This document shows positions 23,317 through 36,311 of a stretch of DNA of 64,000 nt, piece after piece (position 1 is the first letter of the stretch; each line of letters opens with the position of its first letter). The stretch spans positions 515,006,986 through 515,070,985 of the forward strand of contig JASDDO010000019.1 in assembly GCA_030015575.1 (NCBI GenBank), written 5' to 3'. The notes under the pieces were generated by a model that was given only the letters and a program-made list of their open reading frames with translations, was not told the DNA's origin and ran no database searches. The stretch comes from Agapanthus africanus. Lineage: Eukaryota; Streptophyta; Magnoliopsida; Asparagales; Amaryllidaceae. Made by a program: the position numbers and the translations under genes.

Positions 23317-25052
23317 CATGTACCTGCAAACGGTTCATCCAACTCCTCGAATCGGGTTTCGAAAACAAATCTCAGAACCGAGAAAACTCATGGTGGACAC
23401 ATCGAAATATCATATCAAGAGAAACTGGGTTTTTAAAACAATACATACTTTCTTTTGAAATATAACCACGGTTCCCAAATCCAGAATCTCATGAAAACAG
23501 CATCTCACTGCGTATAATCATAAAACATGAGGTATGCAAATATAGAACAGAAATGTGAGCATATCATACAACATAGAATAGTGATGTAAGTATATCAGTA
23601 TGTCATGCAACATAGAATAGTGATGTGAGCATATCAGTATATCATGCCAACGAGTCATGTGATAATATTGAACAATTAAGAGTAATAGCATGATATAGAA
23701 ATTTGACTGTGTAAGTGACATAGAAATTACCGATGATGAAAGTGTGTGAGCTGGCAAATCTGTGTAAGTGTAACATGCGCATCATCGATAATTGTGCAGG
23801 TGTACTAGCAGACGATATCATAACAAATAATGGAAGCACTGGTACATACAATGCAATAGGAATATCATAAACGTAGCAGAAAGTAAAACGTAAGTGCCAC
23901 ATGATATAATATACATATCTAATCTAACATCTACATAAGGGAATAACTAAAGCAATGTAGAAAGGGATTTGAAATATCTATAACATATCCGAGTCGATAA
24001 ATCTACCAATCGGCCATCCAGCCTCATAGTATCATGTACGGTATAATCCATCGTACGGCATCCTCGAGTCAGGGGTATGGATCAATCATCAGGTAAAACT
24101 CTTCGCGTATGGTAATCCATCGTACGGCGGCATTAAACAAATAGGGATTATATCGACCTATACAATAATGAGGGTACGGATCAAACGTCTCGTACGGTAT
24201 ATCACTCATTATTCTCATATATATATATATATATAAAGTCACATCCGTATCAATCTCATATCATGTCTTGGCATCAGTATCTATATTCTCATATCACCTC
24301 TCATCCGTATATCGACATATTAAGCCAAGTCATCTTTTATCATCATATTCTCTTTTCATCACATCAATATCTCACATCAAGTAATCTTATATATATATTT
24401 ATCATATTTTACCGGTCTCATAACACATCTATCTCAATCGTATCATATTCATCGATCTCATGTCATATCATTATAGCTTCGTCTCATATCTCGATATATG
24501 TATTCAATCATTCACATCATCTCCAACTAACTTTTTAATCATATCCGTAGTTTCCTAGTATAGGTTTCTCTGACTATATTCTATATATCGGTCTCCATTT
24601 TATAATTGCGGGGATGCTATACGCCATCCACCCGACTTCCCCCGTAGATATAAATCTACTCACCTGCAAAACTCCTCGCTTAGCCGAAGTCGATGTGCTT
24701 CATCGTCTCAAAAGTCCATGCGAGGGTACCTACATATCAACACATTATAACGTTATTAAAACCAAGTCCGGAAAACCGATACGGCACGCGAAGTGCTCAT
24801 AGGTTAGAATCTATAGCTTACGCATGCATGAACAACCAAATAACCCTAGTCGTTAACGTACAAACTTCCAACGACCAAATACCATATCAAATACCAAAAC
24901 CCAAGTTCAGAAATCGGAAAATGAAATTCAACAACGAAGGAAATCACTCCCAGATTTCACCCGAGGCCAAACTATTGAATTTTGCATATAGGGTTGCTTT
25001 AGATATCACATAACAAGTCCTCTCACCAAAAATCACCACAATCCCTCGCAAT

Positions 25053-25073
25053 GTGGCCGCAATTTGCGGCCAC
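25053..25073. other. Conserved LTR hairpin (gypsy-F)
   Basis: Perfect inverted repeat GTGGCCGCAA, T, TTGCGGCCAC. Gypsy-B LTRs have the same structure with CTGG...CCAG at the outer end (35261-35281 and 43763-43783), i.e. the outermost pair differs but pairing is kept. Confidence 0.8.
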
Positions 25074-25640
25074 GAGGATTAAATCTACGGCCCAAACTGA
25101 AGGGGAGGGGCTCAGGTTTCTAGGGTAGGTTCTAGATTGCCTGCTCGTCTCTCAGTAATGGAAACTTAATTTATAGGTCTCTCGGGTCATCCCAGATTCC
25201 AATATACCCTCACAAACTGTCAAATAATCGATGTCGGGAAATTCTAACTTCGAGTTTTGGGTTCTAGTCTCTGGTCTTGGCTAGTAAAAACAACACTAAG
25301 GTCTTACAAAGAATCACTACACCATAATTTACCATTTTCAAGTCCATACATCAATTAAACTTCAACATAGAAAATTCCAAGATCACTAGACATCACTAAA
25401 CAAACTCTAACCTAACTAAGAGGTAAAGGAACAAATAGACAAGATGAGAATGAAGGTTATACCTCATGGATGCAACTCAAGAAAAACCCTAGATGTCCAA
25501 AATCTCCAAATTCCAAACTTGAATGGTCCATAGGGTTTAGGATGAGCTTGTGCATCTTTTCAATGAATGGAGTATGGGGTTTTGGTGAAGATTTGGAGAT
25601 GAACCATGGAGGTAGAGAAGGGTGAAAGAACTTGAGATGA

Positions 25641-25645
25641 AGAAG
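25641..25645. repeat. Target-site duplication AGAAG, left copy (gypsy-A)
   Basis: AGAAG just before the TGTT of LTR1. The matching copy is 47338-47342, immediately after LTR3. Confidence 0.88.
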
Positions 25646-27455
25646 TGTTCATCACTGAAAACTGCATTTTAATACCGCTCATTCATTATCTATTTTATTA
25701 TATATCGGTACTATTAATCAGTGTCTGCTCAGTAATTACAGTTTATAGGTATTCGTGATTAAATACTTGAAACACACTTAATATCACGGATATAATACTT
25801 GAGAGACAACATTGCATTCAGAACAGGAAACCGACCGATATCCAAAGAGTTCTTATGTAAATAAATGTGTGCACACAATTTTGGTCCAACACAATACAAG
25901 TGTACACACAACTCTTTGGCTTGGACCATGGTGGGGCTGCTCATGGCACACACAAATGATGGCTTGTGCAAGTAGGGGGACATGTGTAATAAATGCTAAA
26001 AGTTTTGATGTGATATATTGCTTCAAGTTTCCCTCCAAATCTCTGAATGCAAACCAGGTTATTTTAGACAAATCAAACAGCACCAGGATGATGTTGGAGT
26101 TGACGCGAGACCACCACATCAATATGAGCCTTATTGCTCGGACCAAGACCGGCGACACACCCAAAATATCCGAGCTCGCCGGCCCCCTTGCCCCGTTTGT
26201 CCCCATCTTTCTTTTGTCCCTCCCTTGCAGTCACATCACCTTATTTTTATTACTTGTTTAATCTTTTTTGGTACCTATAAAAGCCAGATCAGTGAGCAAA
26301 GGAAGGGGTCTCACTTAGGTGTAACATATACCCATTTTCCATTTTAGTTTTGTTTTTGGTTTAGGCTTGAGAGTGAGTGGGCTTTAACTTGGTCTCTTCT
26401 TCTTCTTCCCTCTTGAAGCTTTCTCTTGAGAGCTTCATTATGGAGGTTGAGCAAGTTACCAATATCTTCTACCTTAGCTTCAAGTTTTAATATATATATT
26501 GCTTTGTTTATTTTCTTTCCTTTCTTTACTTGGTTTGCTTTTCTTTTCATTATGTTGTGTAACTAATCTTCTTTGGTTGTGGCGATGGTAAGGAAGTGAG
26601 ATGAAAGGCCTTGCCTTCCTCCTCTTCCTGTTTGTGTTTAATATGCTTATACATATGATTCTAACTTAGAGATTGTTTTATGTATTGATGTGATATGGTA
26701 TTTTAAAACCATGGTTATTTTGTAACCTCTTCATATACCATATTCACTCCTTTCCCCATTTCACAATGTTTAAGTTGAAATCAATTTGGTGTTAAGTTTG
26801 CTAAGTTTGGATATGGTATTTTGTGATTAAGTGACTTGACAAATCTCTTGGTTTCATATACTATATACCATCACAAACACTTAGCACACTTAACACGAAA
26901 ATCATTTGCTCTCACTCACTAATTTTTTTTTTTTGATGTTGTAGTATGATTGCTAACCCTTGTGCTTAGTGTTGATACCCAAAGTTTGGACATACAAACT
27001 GTAAGTGAACAAAACGAACTCGTTTCGTGTTTGTGTTGAATATCGGCAACTTGACGACTTGTGCCTCGCAACCGCCTTAACGAGTCATGCTACGTGCCGC
27101 GATCGATACAAGAACGGACACCTCATGAACAAGGGTGCGTCGAAAGAATCGTCGCGATTCGACCATCCGAGCCAAAGCCACGGCCATTTTCTTCCTTTCT
27201 TGTTTTTCTTATTTTCGTATTCTATTCATTTTTTATGACAAACCAACTTATTCCTTATTTGTTGAACCTTAAACAACAAAACCTAATACACAATTCCCTG
27301 CGGATCGACCCGTACATGCCGGCTTGCTACAACGTGCCGTGCACTTGCGGTTTATAAATTTTAAAATGAGAACGAGCTCGCGTGCGCATCCATTTCCTTA
27401 AAACGTTTCCATTTCCAAAACATACACATTTGCGTGAGCGGGTGAATTCCCAACA
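25646..27455 (+). repeat. LTR1 of gypsy-A
   Basis: A 1810-bp LTR starting TGTTCATCACTGAAAACTGC and ending AATTCCCAACA. Nearly collinear with LTR2 and LTR3. It has a TATA-like CTATAAAAG at 26275-26283 and a unique TTGAC at 26836-26840, which is the unoccupied version of the gypsy-B target. Short open frames in it are not conserved as proteins. Confidence 0.9.
26275..26283 (+). promoter_or_regulatory. TATA-like box in LTR1 of gypsy-A
   Basis: CTATAAAAG in a context conserved in all three LTRs (...GCCAGATCAGTGAGCAA follows). LTR2 keeps CTATAAAAG at 32280-32288; LTR3 has CAATAAAAG at 46149-46157. Likely core promoter for the element transcript (inference). Confidence 0.6.
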
Positions 27456-27461
27456 AGTTTT

Positions 27462-27479
27462 TGGCGCCATTTCCGGGGA
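27462..27479 (+). other. Primer binding site of gypsy-A
   Basis: TGGCGCCATTTCCGGGGA, a few bases after LTR1. It resembles the TGGCGCCGTTGCCGGGGA site of plant Athila/Tat elements, usually assigned to tRNA-Asp, with some substitutions. The second copy after LTR2 reads TGGCGCCATTGCTGGGGA (45478-45495). Confidence 0.8.
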
Positions 27480-27480
27480 G

Positions 27481-28846
27481 TTGGTAGTTATTAGGTATTG
27501 TTATTTCTGGTTCGTACTAACAAATTAACTTCTAACTCAATTTTTTTTTCCAAAACTAACATAAGACGCATTTTTGTAACTTTACTCTCTGTTTTTATAA
27601 CCTGCTATCACTCTGAACTTAAATTAAAAAATCATAGTATACCAATAGGTTACTAATATATCCTAAAGAACTCATACAAAATTCGAGCACCTTTGAACTT
27701 CATTCGGCCGGCGACATCAATGAAAAATCCGGCCTCGCCGGGTCAAGTGTGGGGGTTTTGGTTTTTTGTTTTTGTGTGATCTCCAGTGACTTGTTGGTAT
27801 TCTAGTGGTATTGTTTGATTTTTGTAATTTTGTGTGTGCAGGAATTGGGGCATATATATCGCTTTTTGACACTAAATACCTTATTTTTCCGACATTTTAG
27901 TGTTTAAGGAATTACGACCAGCTATCGTGCGAAGCGAGGCTCAAATTCAATTGCAAAACGTTAGTGAAGTATAGTGCCAAAGATCCGGGTAGTTTGACCC
28001 ACGCAAGCGAACGTTCAAATACCCTTAATCACATCAAATGGGTTTCTTAACCCAAATCGCATCGGTACGTATTTCCTAACACATTCTTCTCGAATCCGGC
28101 GCGTTCCAATATTTATATCCTCTGCAAGATTCTTTGTAAAAACTTGCCACCAATTGCACAGAGAACTAACCCGTATTTGTTGCAGCGCTTATATCCTAAA
28201 CGAAAAAGAACTGCTTTATTGATTGAATTCTTGAATTCTTTTATTGATTGCGCATCTGCATCTTAATACGGAAATTAAGGGCAAAAAGACCAAACAAGAT
28301 ATGGTAAAGGATTTCATCACCTTTCTCCGTGGCCCACAAATCACAAAACTGCATTCTTGCATACCCACAGTAATTTAAAATCAACTAGAACTTTGACTTT
28401 AAGGACTTCACGCTCATTAGGAGAAGTTGACTGTGTTTAGAACACCGCTTAACGGTATATCGTTCACGGGGTGTCTAGGCAAGTGTTCAAGAGAAAGGGT
28501 TATCTAATTAAGGAACTTCGCGAAAGCGTTGGAAAACCCCCCTTATCTCTGCACTTACCTGGCTTCGTGATCCGTATATCTTGAGCATGTTTCTCGACAC
28601 AGTTTTACTTCAACAATCAGGTTCTTGAGCAGGTCTAGTTGACTAGCATAACATAGACTGCTAGGGGTGCGATATTCTTTGTTTTTGTGATATTTGCGAA
28701 TTCTTGTTAATATGGGTGATACATGATTTTTTCACGATTCTTATTCTTTTGTTTATACTCAGTCCCAATTCTATTGTTCAAATTGCTAAGATTCTTCCCA
28801 CATTCATGACAACTGTCCTTTCTTAGGGAGTGACCAATCGTCTTAG
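27481..28846 (+). other. gypsy-A leader region
   Basis: About 1.4 kb without a supportable gene. It contains GC-rich TCGGCCGGCGAC...CCGGCCTCGCCGGG (27704-27740) and, near its end, a 34-nt sequence identical to the sense strand of the copia-1 leader (28505-28538). Confidence 0.65.
28505..28538 (+). other. 34-nt sequence shared with copia leaders
   Basis: Reads TAATTAAGGAACTTCG... to ...GCGTTGGAAAACC. The reverse complement of 72-105 in copia-1 is identical over all 34 bases. Weaker similarity (GGTGTCTAG upstream, CCTGGCT downstream) extends on both sides at compatible positions. In both elements it lies in sense orientation upstream of the first coding region. Confidence 0.85.
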
Positions 28847-30063
28847 AGTTTTGAAAATAGTCACCCACTTAACACTCTTGAACCCAGTCGTACCTCAACC
28901 ATAGACCAAATGATTGAAAATTTAGAGAAAGAGGTCGACAGATTGACTGCTTTAGCATCACCACCATCACAACCCCTTCAATCCGAAACAATTGAACCAT
29001 CATTAGGGAATGATAGTGAGATGGATGTTAAGTTGACCACTTTAGAGAAAGGGGTTGAAGTAATGACTGCAGTCGAGAATCAATCAACTTCGACGCTAGC
29101 ACTGTTCATACAACAGTCTGAGTAATTATTTCACGCTTAAGCCCAATCTTTGGCTAGAATAGAAGAACAAGAGAAACATTTAGCTAAGAGAATTCTAGGG
29201 AGGGAACACAGTCAGTCGGAAACGAATAATGTTAATGTCTGTCATCTAGAAAGTCATCCAAGTAAGATAAACGATCAAATGAATTTTGATGATTTCATAG
29301 ATGATGATACAAATGAATTGACTAGGTATTACCAGGGCACACAAGAAAACCCTCTAAGTCAGTCCACCAGTAGCCTTCAGCTATCCTCTGAGCCTTTTGT
29401 CACTTGTGATTTAGAGATTGATTTAACCAAAATTTTACTTGATGAGGAAATTCTTGAACCGACTGAATTTTGCACTCCAATTTTAGAAGAGGAACCTTGT
29501 AAATTTGTCGGGTATGGTTTAGATAGATTGTTTGAAGAGATCAATGATCAGGAACCAAAAATTTTTGTATCACCTAGTGATAATGTTTTGGAAGAAACGT
29601 TAGTGTGGGAACCTACGTTTTTAGATGACATGAACCTACCCATTTGTGAATGTGATGAGGGAGAAATTGTATTAGGAGAGTCTGTGAGCTGTAACAATAG
29701 GAATAGGATTGTGAAAGATCATAGGGAGGAAGGCAGCCATGAAAAACTTTCTTTCGTGTCGAGTTTTGAGGAAATATTTTCGAATGAACTTGATATTCTG
29801 GGTGAGTTTTAGTCAGGATCAATTTGGGAACATCCTAAGAACCTTTCTTTTGCCGAACTTCTTGCAGATGAACTCCAGTTTTTTAACGAACCTGACTTCG
29901 GAACTCAACATGTGCTTTATGAACATTCAATTCATCCAAGAAACAATTCTTTTACCTCTTCAAAACATCATCTTCATCTTCAACGTCTTCTGATCCCTAC
30001 ATACACACACCCATGCCCTTTACTAACATCTAACATATACCTTTTCTTTTTCTTTTTTCTTTT
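28847..30063 (+). pseudogene. Unrecognised acidic coiled-coil-like protein of gypsy-A, with in-frame stops
   Basis: I do not recognise this protein. One reading frame runs from about 28847 to 30063. The first Met is at 28910 (MIENLEKEVDRLTALA), but coding-like residues (PLNTLEPSRTSTIDQ) precede it. Stops at 29123-29125 (TAA), 29138-29140 (TAA) and 29810-29812 (TAG) each lie where CAA or CAG would restore a sensible Gln. Visible traits: heptad-like Leu/Glu/Lys segments near the N-terminus and at RIEEQEKHLAKRI, a long acidic middle (NFDDFIDDDTNELTRYY, EEILEPTEFCTPILEEEPC), and a tail rich in His and Ser. No zinc knuckle, protease or RT motif. It sits where gag would be, so a gag-like or accessory role is possible but unproven. 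A likely original length is about 380-400 residues. Confidence 0.55.
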
Positions 30064-31658
30064 TATATAAATACTCTTTTACCAGCCATTGCACTATATA
30101 AACATAATCTTTAAATGGCTGGTATTAATTTCTGGACTAACCCAATCTTTAAACATGTATATGTTGTAACTAGTTTTTTAAATAAATTTCTTACCCTGAT
30201 GTCTAAAGTCTAGCTACCGGAGACGGGGGCAACGATGAGGACATCGTAAAACTTAGGTTTGGGGGTGAGCACTGCGTTTATTTTGTTGCATCATGTGTAT
30301 ATTCTGCATTGCATACATATTAAAAAACCCTTAAAAATTGAAAAAATTTCCCAAAAATATAAAAACTTTGTCATGTTAGCTAGCGAGGGAACTTAGATTC
30401 GAAGTCTGACGGATCGGTTGATAAGTTGAAATAACTAAATCCTTTTTGTGAGACTGACAACCCGAAAAATAACCCTCCCATGTGTTTAAATTTAGATGAT
30501 ATTCATCTTTTATAACACTTGACATGTGTCGTATGCATTTGAGAATTTGATGAAAGTCTGACATGTCTGAAAAACTTTTTAAAAATTGATAAATATCTTT
30601 AGGATCAAACAGGTTTGTTCTGAGTTAAGCAATATCAAGAATAGTTCATACAGTGAAGTAGATATGAAGAATTTTATTGATTTTTTAATAGAAACTATAA
30701 GTTTGAAAAATAACCCATCTGGAAACTTATTGGAGTAATTACACACCTTATCCACATGTAACGTCTTCGGATTTAAAAGAAAAGCTGGATATATCTCTGT
30801 TTTCACTGAGTTCAGAATATTTTAAAATAAAATGAGTCTTTTGTTTTGTGGCCTTGGTAATTTGGGTAATTAAGTCCATAGAATGTCTCCACACCTAATG
30901 CCTAAAACCATCTGGTTTGGGTGTCATTGACCCAAAGCTCGCTAAATTTTCAATCGCCAAATAAAACAAGCTAAGCAAGTGTTCTCTCCGAGTTAAAAAT
31001 CCTCACGGTTCTTTGTGGGAGAATAATCTTGGCGGAGACAAGTTTTCTTATAAAACAGTTTTTTTACGGAGATATGAAAGTTTATATTTATAAAGATGTT
31101 TTGCACAATTACGAAGGGTGTGTATGAACAAAAACAGGTGAAAGGTAGGAGTGAAGAATATGACTTAGGTTCTCTGTTAAAAACGATTGAAATTCTGACT
31201 TGAAACCTAACTTGAGAACAAAAACTTGAGAAAATTTTAACCCCTTTCAAACTCGTGTGATCCTTCAGAAGTTTATCCTGGTCCGTATTTATGAAATAAA
31301 TGACCATATTCAAGTTCTTAATAACCTTATTGACACTATCCGCACAATCACGTAAAGACGTGTATGAGCTTATGTTAAACAAATTGTAAGGAGTGAAAAA
31401 ATAGGGTTTAAACATTTCTAACTAGGGTAATAGAACTTCTAACTTTGATCTCTAACTTAAGATTAAAATCAACAGTTTCTCCACGATGTTAACTTGACTA
31501 GATTTTGTGAGTGTAATCCGCTGAAAACCCTCAGGAGATAACACTCCTTCTACTAGGGACACCTAAAGGTTTAACGGCTTGTTGCACATGCTTGGTGAAA
31601 TCACGATCCCTGCGAAAGTGAGGTTAGGATTTTGTTTCGCTCGGAACGAGCAAAAGAT
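30064..31658 (+). other. gypsy-A 3' non-coding internal region
   Basis: A 1.6-kb AT-rich stretch with no recognisable coding sequence on either strand; the minus-strand frames near 30993-31415 have no family resemblance. 'GATAAGTTTGGGGGT' closes it; a partial earlier echo 'AAACTTAGGTTTGGGGGTGA' occurs near 30250. Confidence 0.6.
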
Positions 31659-31671
31659 AAGTTTGGGGGTA
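31659..31671 (+). other. Polypurine tract of gypsy-A
   Basis: AAGTTTGGGGGTA just before LTR2. The same tract precedes LTR3 (about 45533-45545). Confidence 0.82.
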
Positions 31672-31673
31672 TT

Positions 31674-32846
31674 TTTTCATCACTGAAAACTGCATTTTAA
31701 TACCGCTCATTCCTTATCTATTTTGTTATATATCGGTACTATTAATTAGTGACTGCTCAGTAATTAGAGTTTACAGGAAATACAATTATTATCACGGATA
31801 TAACGCTTGGGAGCCAACACTGCAATCAGAACAGGATACCGACCGATATCCAAAGAGTTCTTTAGTAAATAAATGTGTGCACACAATTTTGGTCCAACAC
31901 AATACAAGTGTACACACAACTCTTTGGCTTGGACCATGGTGGGGCTGCCCATGGTACACACAAACGATGGCTTATGCAAGTGGGGGGACATGTGTGATAA
32001 ATGCTAAAAGTTTTGATGTGATATATTGCTTCAATTTTCCCTCCAAATCTCTGAATGCAAACCAGGTTATTTTAGACAAATCAACCAGCACTAGGATGAT
32101 TTTGGAGTTGACATGAGACCACCACATCAATACGAGCCACATTGCTCGGACCAAGACTGGCAACACACCAATATCCGAGCTCGCCGGCCCCCTTGCCCCG
32201 TTTGTCCCTATCTTTCTTTTGTCCCTCCCTTGCAGTCACATCACCTTATTTTTATTACTTGTTTAATCTTTTTTGGTGGCTATAAAAGCCAGATCAGTGA
32301 GCAAGGGAAAGGGTCTCACTTAGATGTAACATATACCCATTTTCCATTTTAGTTTTGTTTTTGGTTTAGGCTTGAGAGTGAGTGGGCTTTAATTTGGTCT
32401 CTTTTTCTTCTTCCCTCTTGAAGCTTTCTCTTGAGAGCTTCATTATGGAGATTAAACAAGTTACCAATATCTTGTACCTCAGCTTCAAGTGTTAATATAT
32501 ATATTGCTTTGTCTATTTGCTTTCTTTTCTTTACATGCATTGCTTTTCTTTTCATTATGTTGTGTAACTAATCTTCTTTGGTTGTGGCGATGGTAAGGAA
32601 GTGAGATGAAAGGCCTTTCCTTCCTACTCCTCTTGTTTATGTTTAATATGCTTATATATATGATTCTAACTTAGAGATTGTTTTATGTATTGATGTGATA
32701 TGGTGTTTTGAAACCATGGTTACTTTGTAACATCTTCATATACCATATTCACTCCCTTTCCCCATTTCACAATGTTTAAGTTGAAATAAATTTGGTGTTA
32801 AATTTGCTAAGTTTGGATGTGGTATTTTGTGATTAAGTGACTTGAC
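31674..32846 (+). repeat. LTR2 of gypsy-A, first part
   Basis: Collinear with LTR1; begins TTTTCATCACTG (TG of the terminus changed to TT). Interrupted after TTGAC (32842-32846) by gypsy-B and resumes at 44857. The spliced length would be about 1787 bp. TATA-like TATAAAAG at 32281-32288. Confidence 0.9.
32842..32846. repeat. Target-site duplication TTGAC, left copy (gypsy-B)
   Basis: TTGAC here and again at 44852-44856. LTR1 (26836-26840) and LTR3 (46719-46723) have it once, confirming the empty site. Confidence 0.95.
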
Positions 32847-35800
32847 TGTCACGGCCCGAAGTTCGACTCGTGACCGACACTTAACCACGTAACGTCTACA
32901 GGCGTAACGCGACTAAGTATGCCGAAACCCAGAAATCAAAACCATTAAAAGTAGTGAGTGTTGAAAACATTTGTTTAAAAACATTTGGAAAACCATAAGT
33001 AGTTTAGTAACATTCTTTAAAGTTCAAGTTATATTCTTAAAAATTTTGGCAGCATTTCCTTTGTAAAAACTAACCTCGAAATCGGGTATAAGACATGTCA
33101 TGAATAAAACGATAACAATATAAATAAGCATCCCAAACGGGAGCAATCACGCCCAACGGCGGAAACAATCACTACAAGAGTAATATACGAAGAAATGTGC
33201 AATAAGTGAAAAACATCACACATGATAAAAACTGCATAAGTAAAGTCGGCTTACACGAGCTCGACACCAGAATACAAATAATATACATCATCGTCCTCAC
33301 ACTGGTCTCTAAGTCAAATACATATAAGGGTAGATGGAGAATATTAGATACAAAAGTATGTACAATGGAAAATAACCGGATACCACAACCCACCTAACAG
33401 CAAAACAGCTCACGCACCAACTGCAGTGGTATCCGTAGCCAAAAGAGACAAGAAGGCAGCCTGCCGCGACTACTCTGAGGGGAGACCTGCAAACACTGTG
33501 GCACAACGGGGGTGAGTTGCCAACTCATGAATAGGATATAACATATAAAGGTAATCACGAGTATGCACGTATAGCGCTACTCTAATATAAGCCAGCAGAT
33601 AATATCTATACGTGATGAGCAGGATGTGCAATAATCATGCATAAGTACTCTATCAGGTAATATGACTACATGATGAGATGCAAAATAATAAGAGCCGAGC
33701 ATGGGAAAAATAACATCTACACGGAATGTCAACGTGGAAAATATAATCGGTGTCTATCAATGCACCCAAATCCCAATAAAACTCAGGCGCCGCCATCCTC
33801 ATCGGCCCTCAAATCCTGTAAATCTCTGAAAATCGCGAATGCCCAACATTGGCACTCAAAATATCATGAAATAATCGTGTCCAGCATCGACACGCAAATC
33901 TTCATATATCGGGATCCGTCTGTCCAGATTGGCCCACGGGCTCCGTCAGTGGTATCGGCCCTCGGACCCAGCAGTACGAGTCGTCCCGTATCATCTATCG
34001 ACTCCGGTCGGTATCCTCCGGATAACCGCCAGGTCCAACCAATCACCGGTAGGTACTAGCCACCCTGCCAGGCTCATCATCTGCTCCAGGAAAAACATTT
34101 CTCGCCCCGGGGAACCATACCGGGTCCACCACGAACCCGCAAACGGATCATCCAACTTCTCGAATCGGGTTTCAAGCACACGTCTCAGAACCGAGAAAAC
34201 GCGTGGTGGACGTACCAAAATATCATATCAAGAGGAACCGGGTTTTCAAAATAGTGCTAATTTTCTTAAATAACCCCACGGTCCTCAAATCCAGAAATCC
34301 AAAGCCAATGCATAAATCCATGCGATGTGATGTATGCATCAGAAATTCGTACTATAAGAACAAAGGGGAAAACCGCTCTTTAAAATAGATTCAGTTTTTC
34401 AAAAGGTATCATGCGGTCCCCAGTTTCTACCAAAAATCAGCTTATTTAGGTAGGTACAGTTTGAATATGCACAAGTATGAATATGTAAATGAGTACGTGC
34501 ACAAGTATGAATATGTAAATGAATACATGCACAAGTATCATAATCAAGTCGAATCATATAGGAGGTGAGCTACAGTATATTGTTCAAGGGAATTCTATAG
34601 AGTGAGTGTTATGGAAATTACTAACGGTGTGTGTGTAACATGCAGATTAGTGCTCGTGCGACATGAACCGTTAGTAACAGTGCGGTGTGTTATCAGTTTT
34701 AAGTTCACATAGATATAGCAGGGAATGCGGTATGCAACAAATAGTATCCATGAACAGTCAAATGTATGCAAATGAAATATACTACTACAATGTCCTATCA
34801 GCCCTGATGCATAACGCCATACGGGCGATTTCCCCGTAAATGTTAAATCTACTCACCTGGTCATGCTGAGTGTAGCCGACGACTTGTTTCCCCTTCTTCG
34901 CGGTGTCCGTCGTGCTAGCCTGTGAACCTAGAATTTCACAAATAATACACATAAGCTAACATCTACAAAAAGGCGACATTAAAGCCAAACGAGGAACCCG
35001 CGTCGCGAACCAAACGCGTGTGTGTGCGATACGCTAAAATGTGTGATTATGCGCCTGAAGCTACCCCGACACGTCGCGATACGCAGAAAACCCCAAACCC
35101 ACACACGTGTCACACGTGTCGCGAAAGTTAAAATTGTAGGAATTAGGGTATTTGGTTCCAGATTTTTCTATAGAGAGAATTTGACAAAATTGCATATACC
35201 ATAAGTCTTAGAATAACAGAAGACACCAACAGAACAAACCCCAACACCCAGGTCCCCCATCTGGCCGCAATTTGCGGCCAGAACGAATTTTCTGGCGGCC
35301 AAACCAGGGAGTTGTGCTCCCGTGCTTCGTGTGTGTTCTCTAAACCTAGTGTGCATGCTCCAGTAAATAAAATTTTCTCCTGAAGCCATCGGGTCACAAG
35401 CAGATCACACCCAAAACCTAGTTAAAAAGTTAATTTAACACTAAATCGATACATTAAGGGGATTTGGTGAAACCTGAAGCAAATCTTAAGTTAAAACAAC
35501 ACTAACAACACATAACTAAGCTAAACAAGCCATACAAACGCTAACTTAACAAAAACTTCACTAATCTCCATTCATTTGCACTAAAAAAGCACAAAACACG
35601 ATTTTTAGCTAACAAAACTATAAGTTATGATCTAAGGTGTTAAGGGTGAGTTTGATATCTTCAAAAGATCCTAGGGAACTCAATTTTCCAGCCCTTGCCC
35701 TCAAATGCACTGACTTGCCACCAAAGTCCACAAAGAAGCCATTTTTCCAAGGTTTTTATGAAGTAAAAAAAGGTTTTTGTCTAGGGTTTGTATATGGATT

Positions 35801-36311
35801 CAAAGAGAAGTGAAAGAAGAAGAAAAAGATGATGAAAATGTTGCTGCTGCAGCTGCTCTTTGCAGAAATTTTCAGAATGAGAGGGAGAGAGAGAAAAGAG
35901 AGAGAAAGATGGTCAAAAGGTCAAACCACTTCACCTAACCACCATATCTCCCATTCCCTCATTTAAACATTTAAAATTAAAGTGTTTAAATGGATTAATG
36001 TGGGAATATAAACCATGCTAGAAAAATGAAAATAACATGGTTACACTTAACCTATGTTACAAAACAAATGATAAGTGTGCATGTAGTAACACTAAACCTA
36101 GCTTAGGAAAAGTAATTAAGGAAATTTTTTTTTAATTAAGGTGAACACAGGCTAAATTATAATTAATATAACCCTATATATATATAAAAACACCTCTCAT
36201 CGCAATTAGAACTAGTTTAAAAAGGAAAATAAGATTTACTGGTTTTTATGAAAAACACGCATCTTTACTAACTAACGCGAAATTAACCTAAACGAATTCC
36301 AAAGCGTTACA
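32847..36311 (-). repeat. gypsy-B 3' LTR (left)
   Basis: 3465 bp from TGTCACGGCCCG to GCGTTACA. It is non-coding. It includes the region with CCAACCAATCACCGGTAG shared with gypsy-F, a CACAAGTATGAATATGTAAAT repeat (34480-34540, about two units) and the hairpin 35261-35281. The stretch 35815-35920 rich in GAGAGAGAAA is likely promoter-proximal or untranslated sequence. Confidence 0.93.
35261..35281. other. Conserved LTR hairpin (gypsy-B, left LTR)
   Basis: CTGGCCGCAA, T, TTGCGGCCAG, a perfect 10-1-10 inverted repeat, followed by GGCGGCCAAACCAGGG. The copy in the right LTR is 43763-43783. Confidence 0.85.

Larger units (their letters stand above)
22064..25645 (-). repeat. gypsy-F left (3') LTR, first part
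   Basis: A 3.6-kb non-coding stretch, homologous at 22064-23040 to 51092-52064. It includes a perfect 56-bp tandem duplication (23205-23316), repeated CATCGTACGG-like pieces (24010-24200), a (TA)n run near 24218-24234, a low-complexity TCTCATATC-rich tract (24236-24540) and the hairpin at 25053-25073. It breaks at AGAAG (25641-25645), the target copy for gypsy-A. Confidence 0.85.

Noticed and set aside
25812..26347. Plus and minus frames of 100-150 codons in LTR1 of gypsy-A, with similar frames in LTR2 and LTR3
   Set aside because: They recur only because the LTR recurs; frames are broken by indels between copies and match no known protein.
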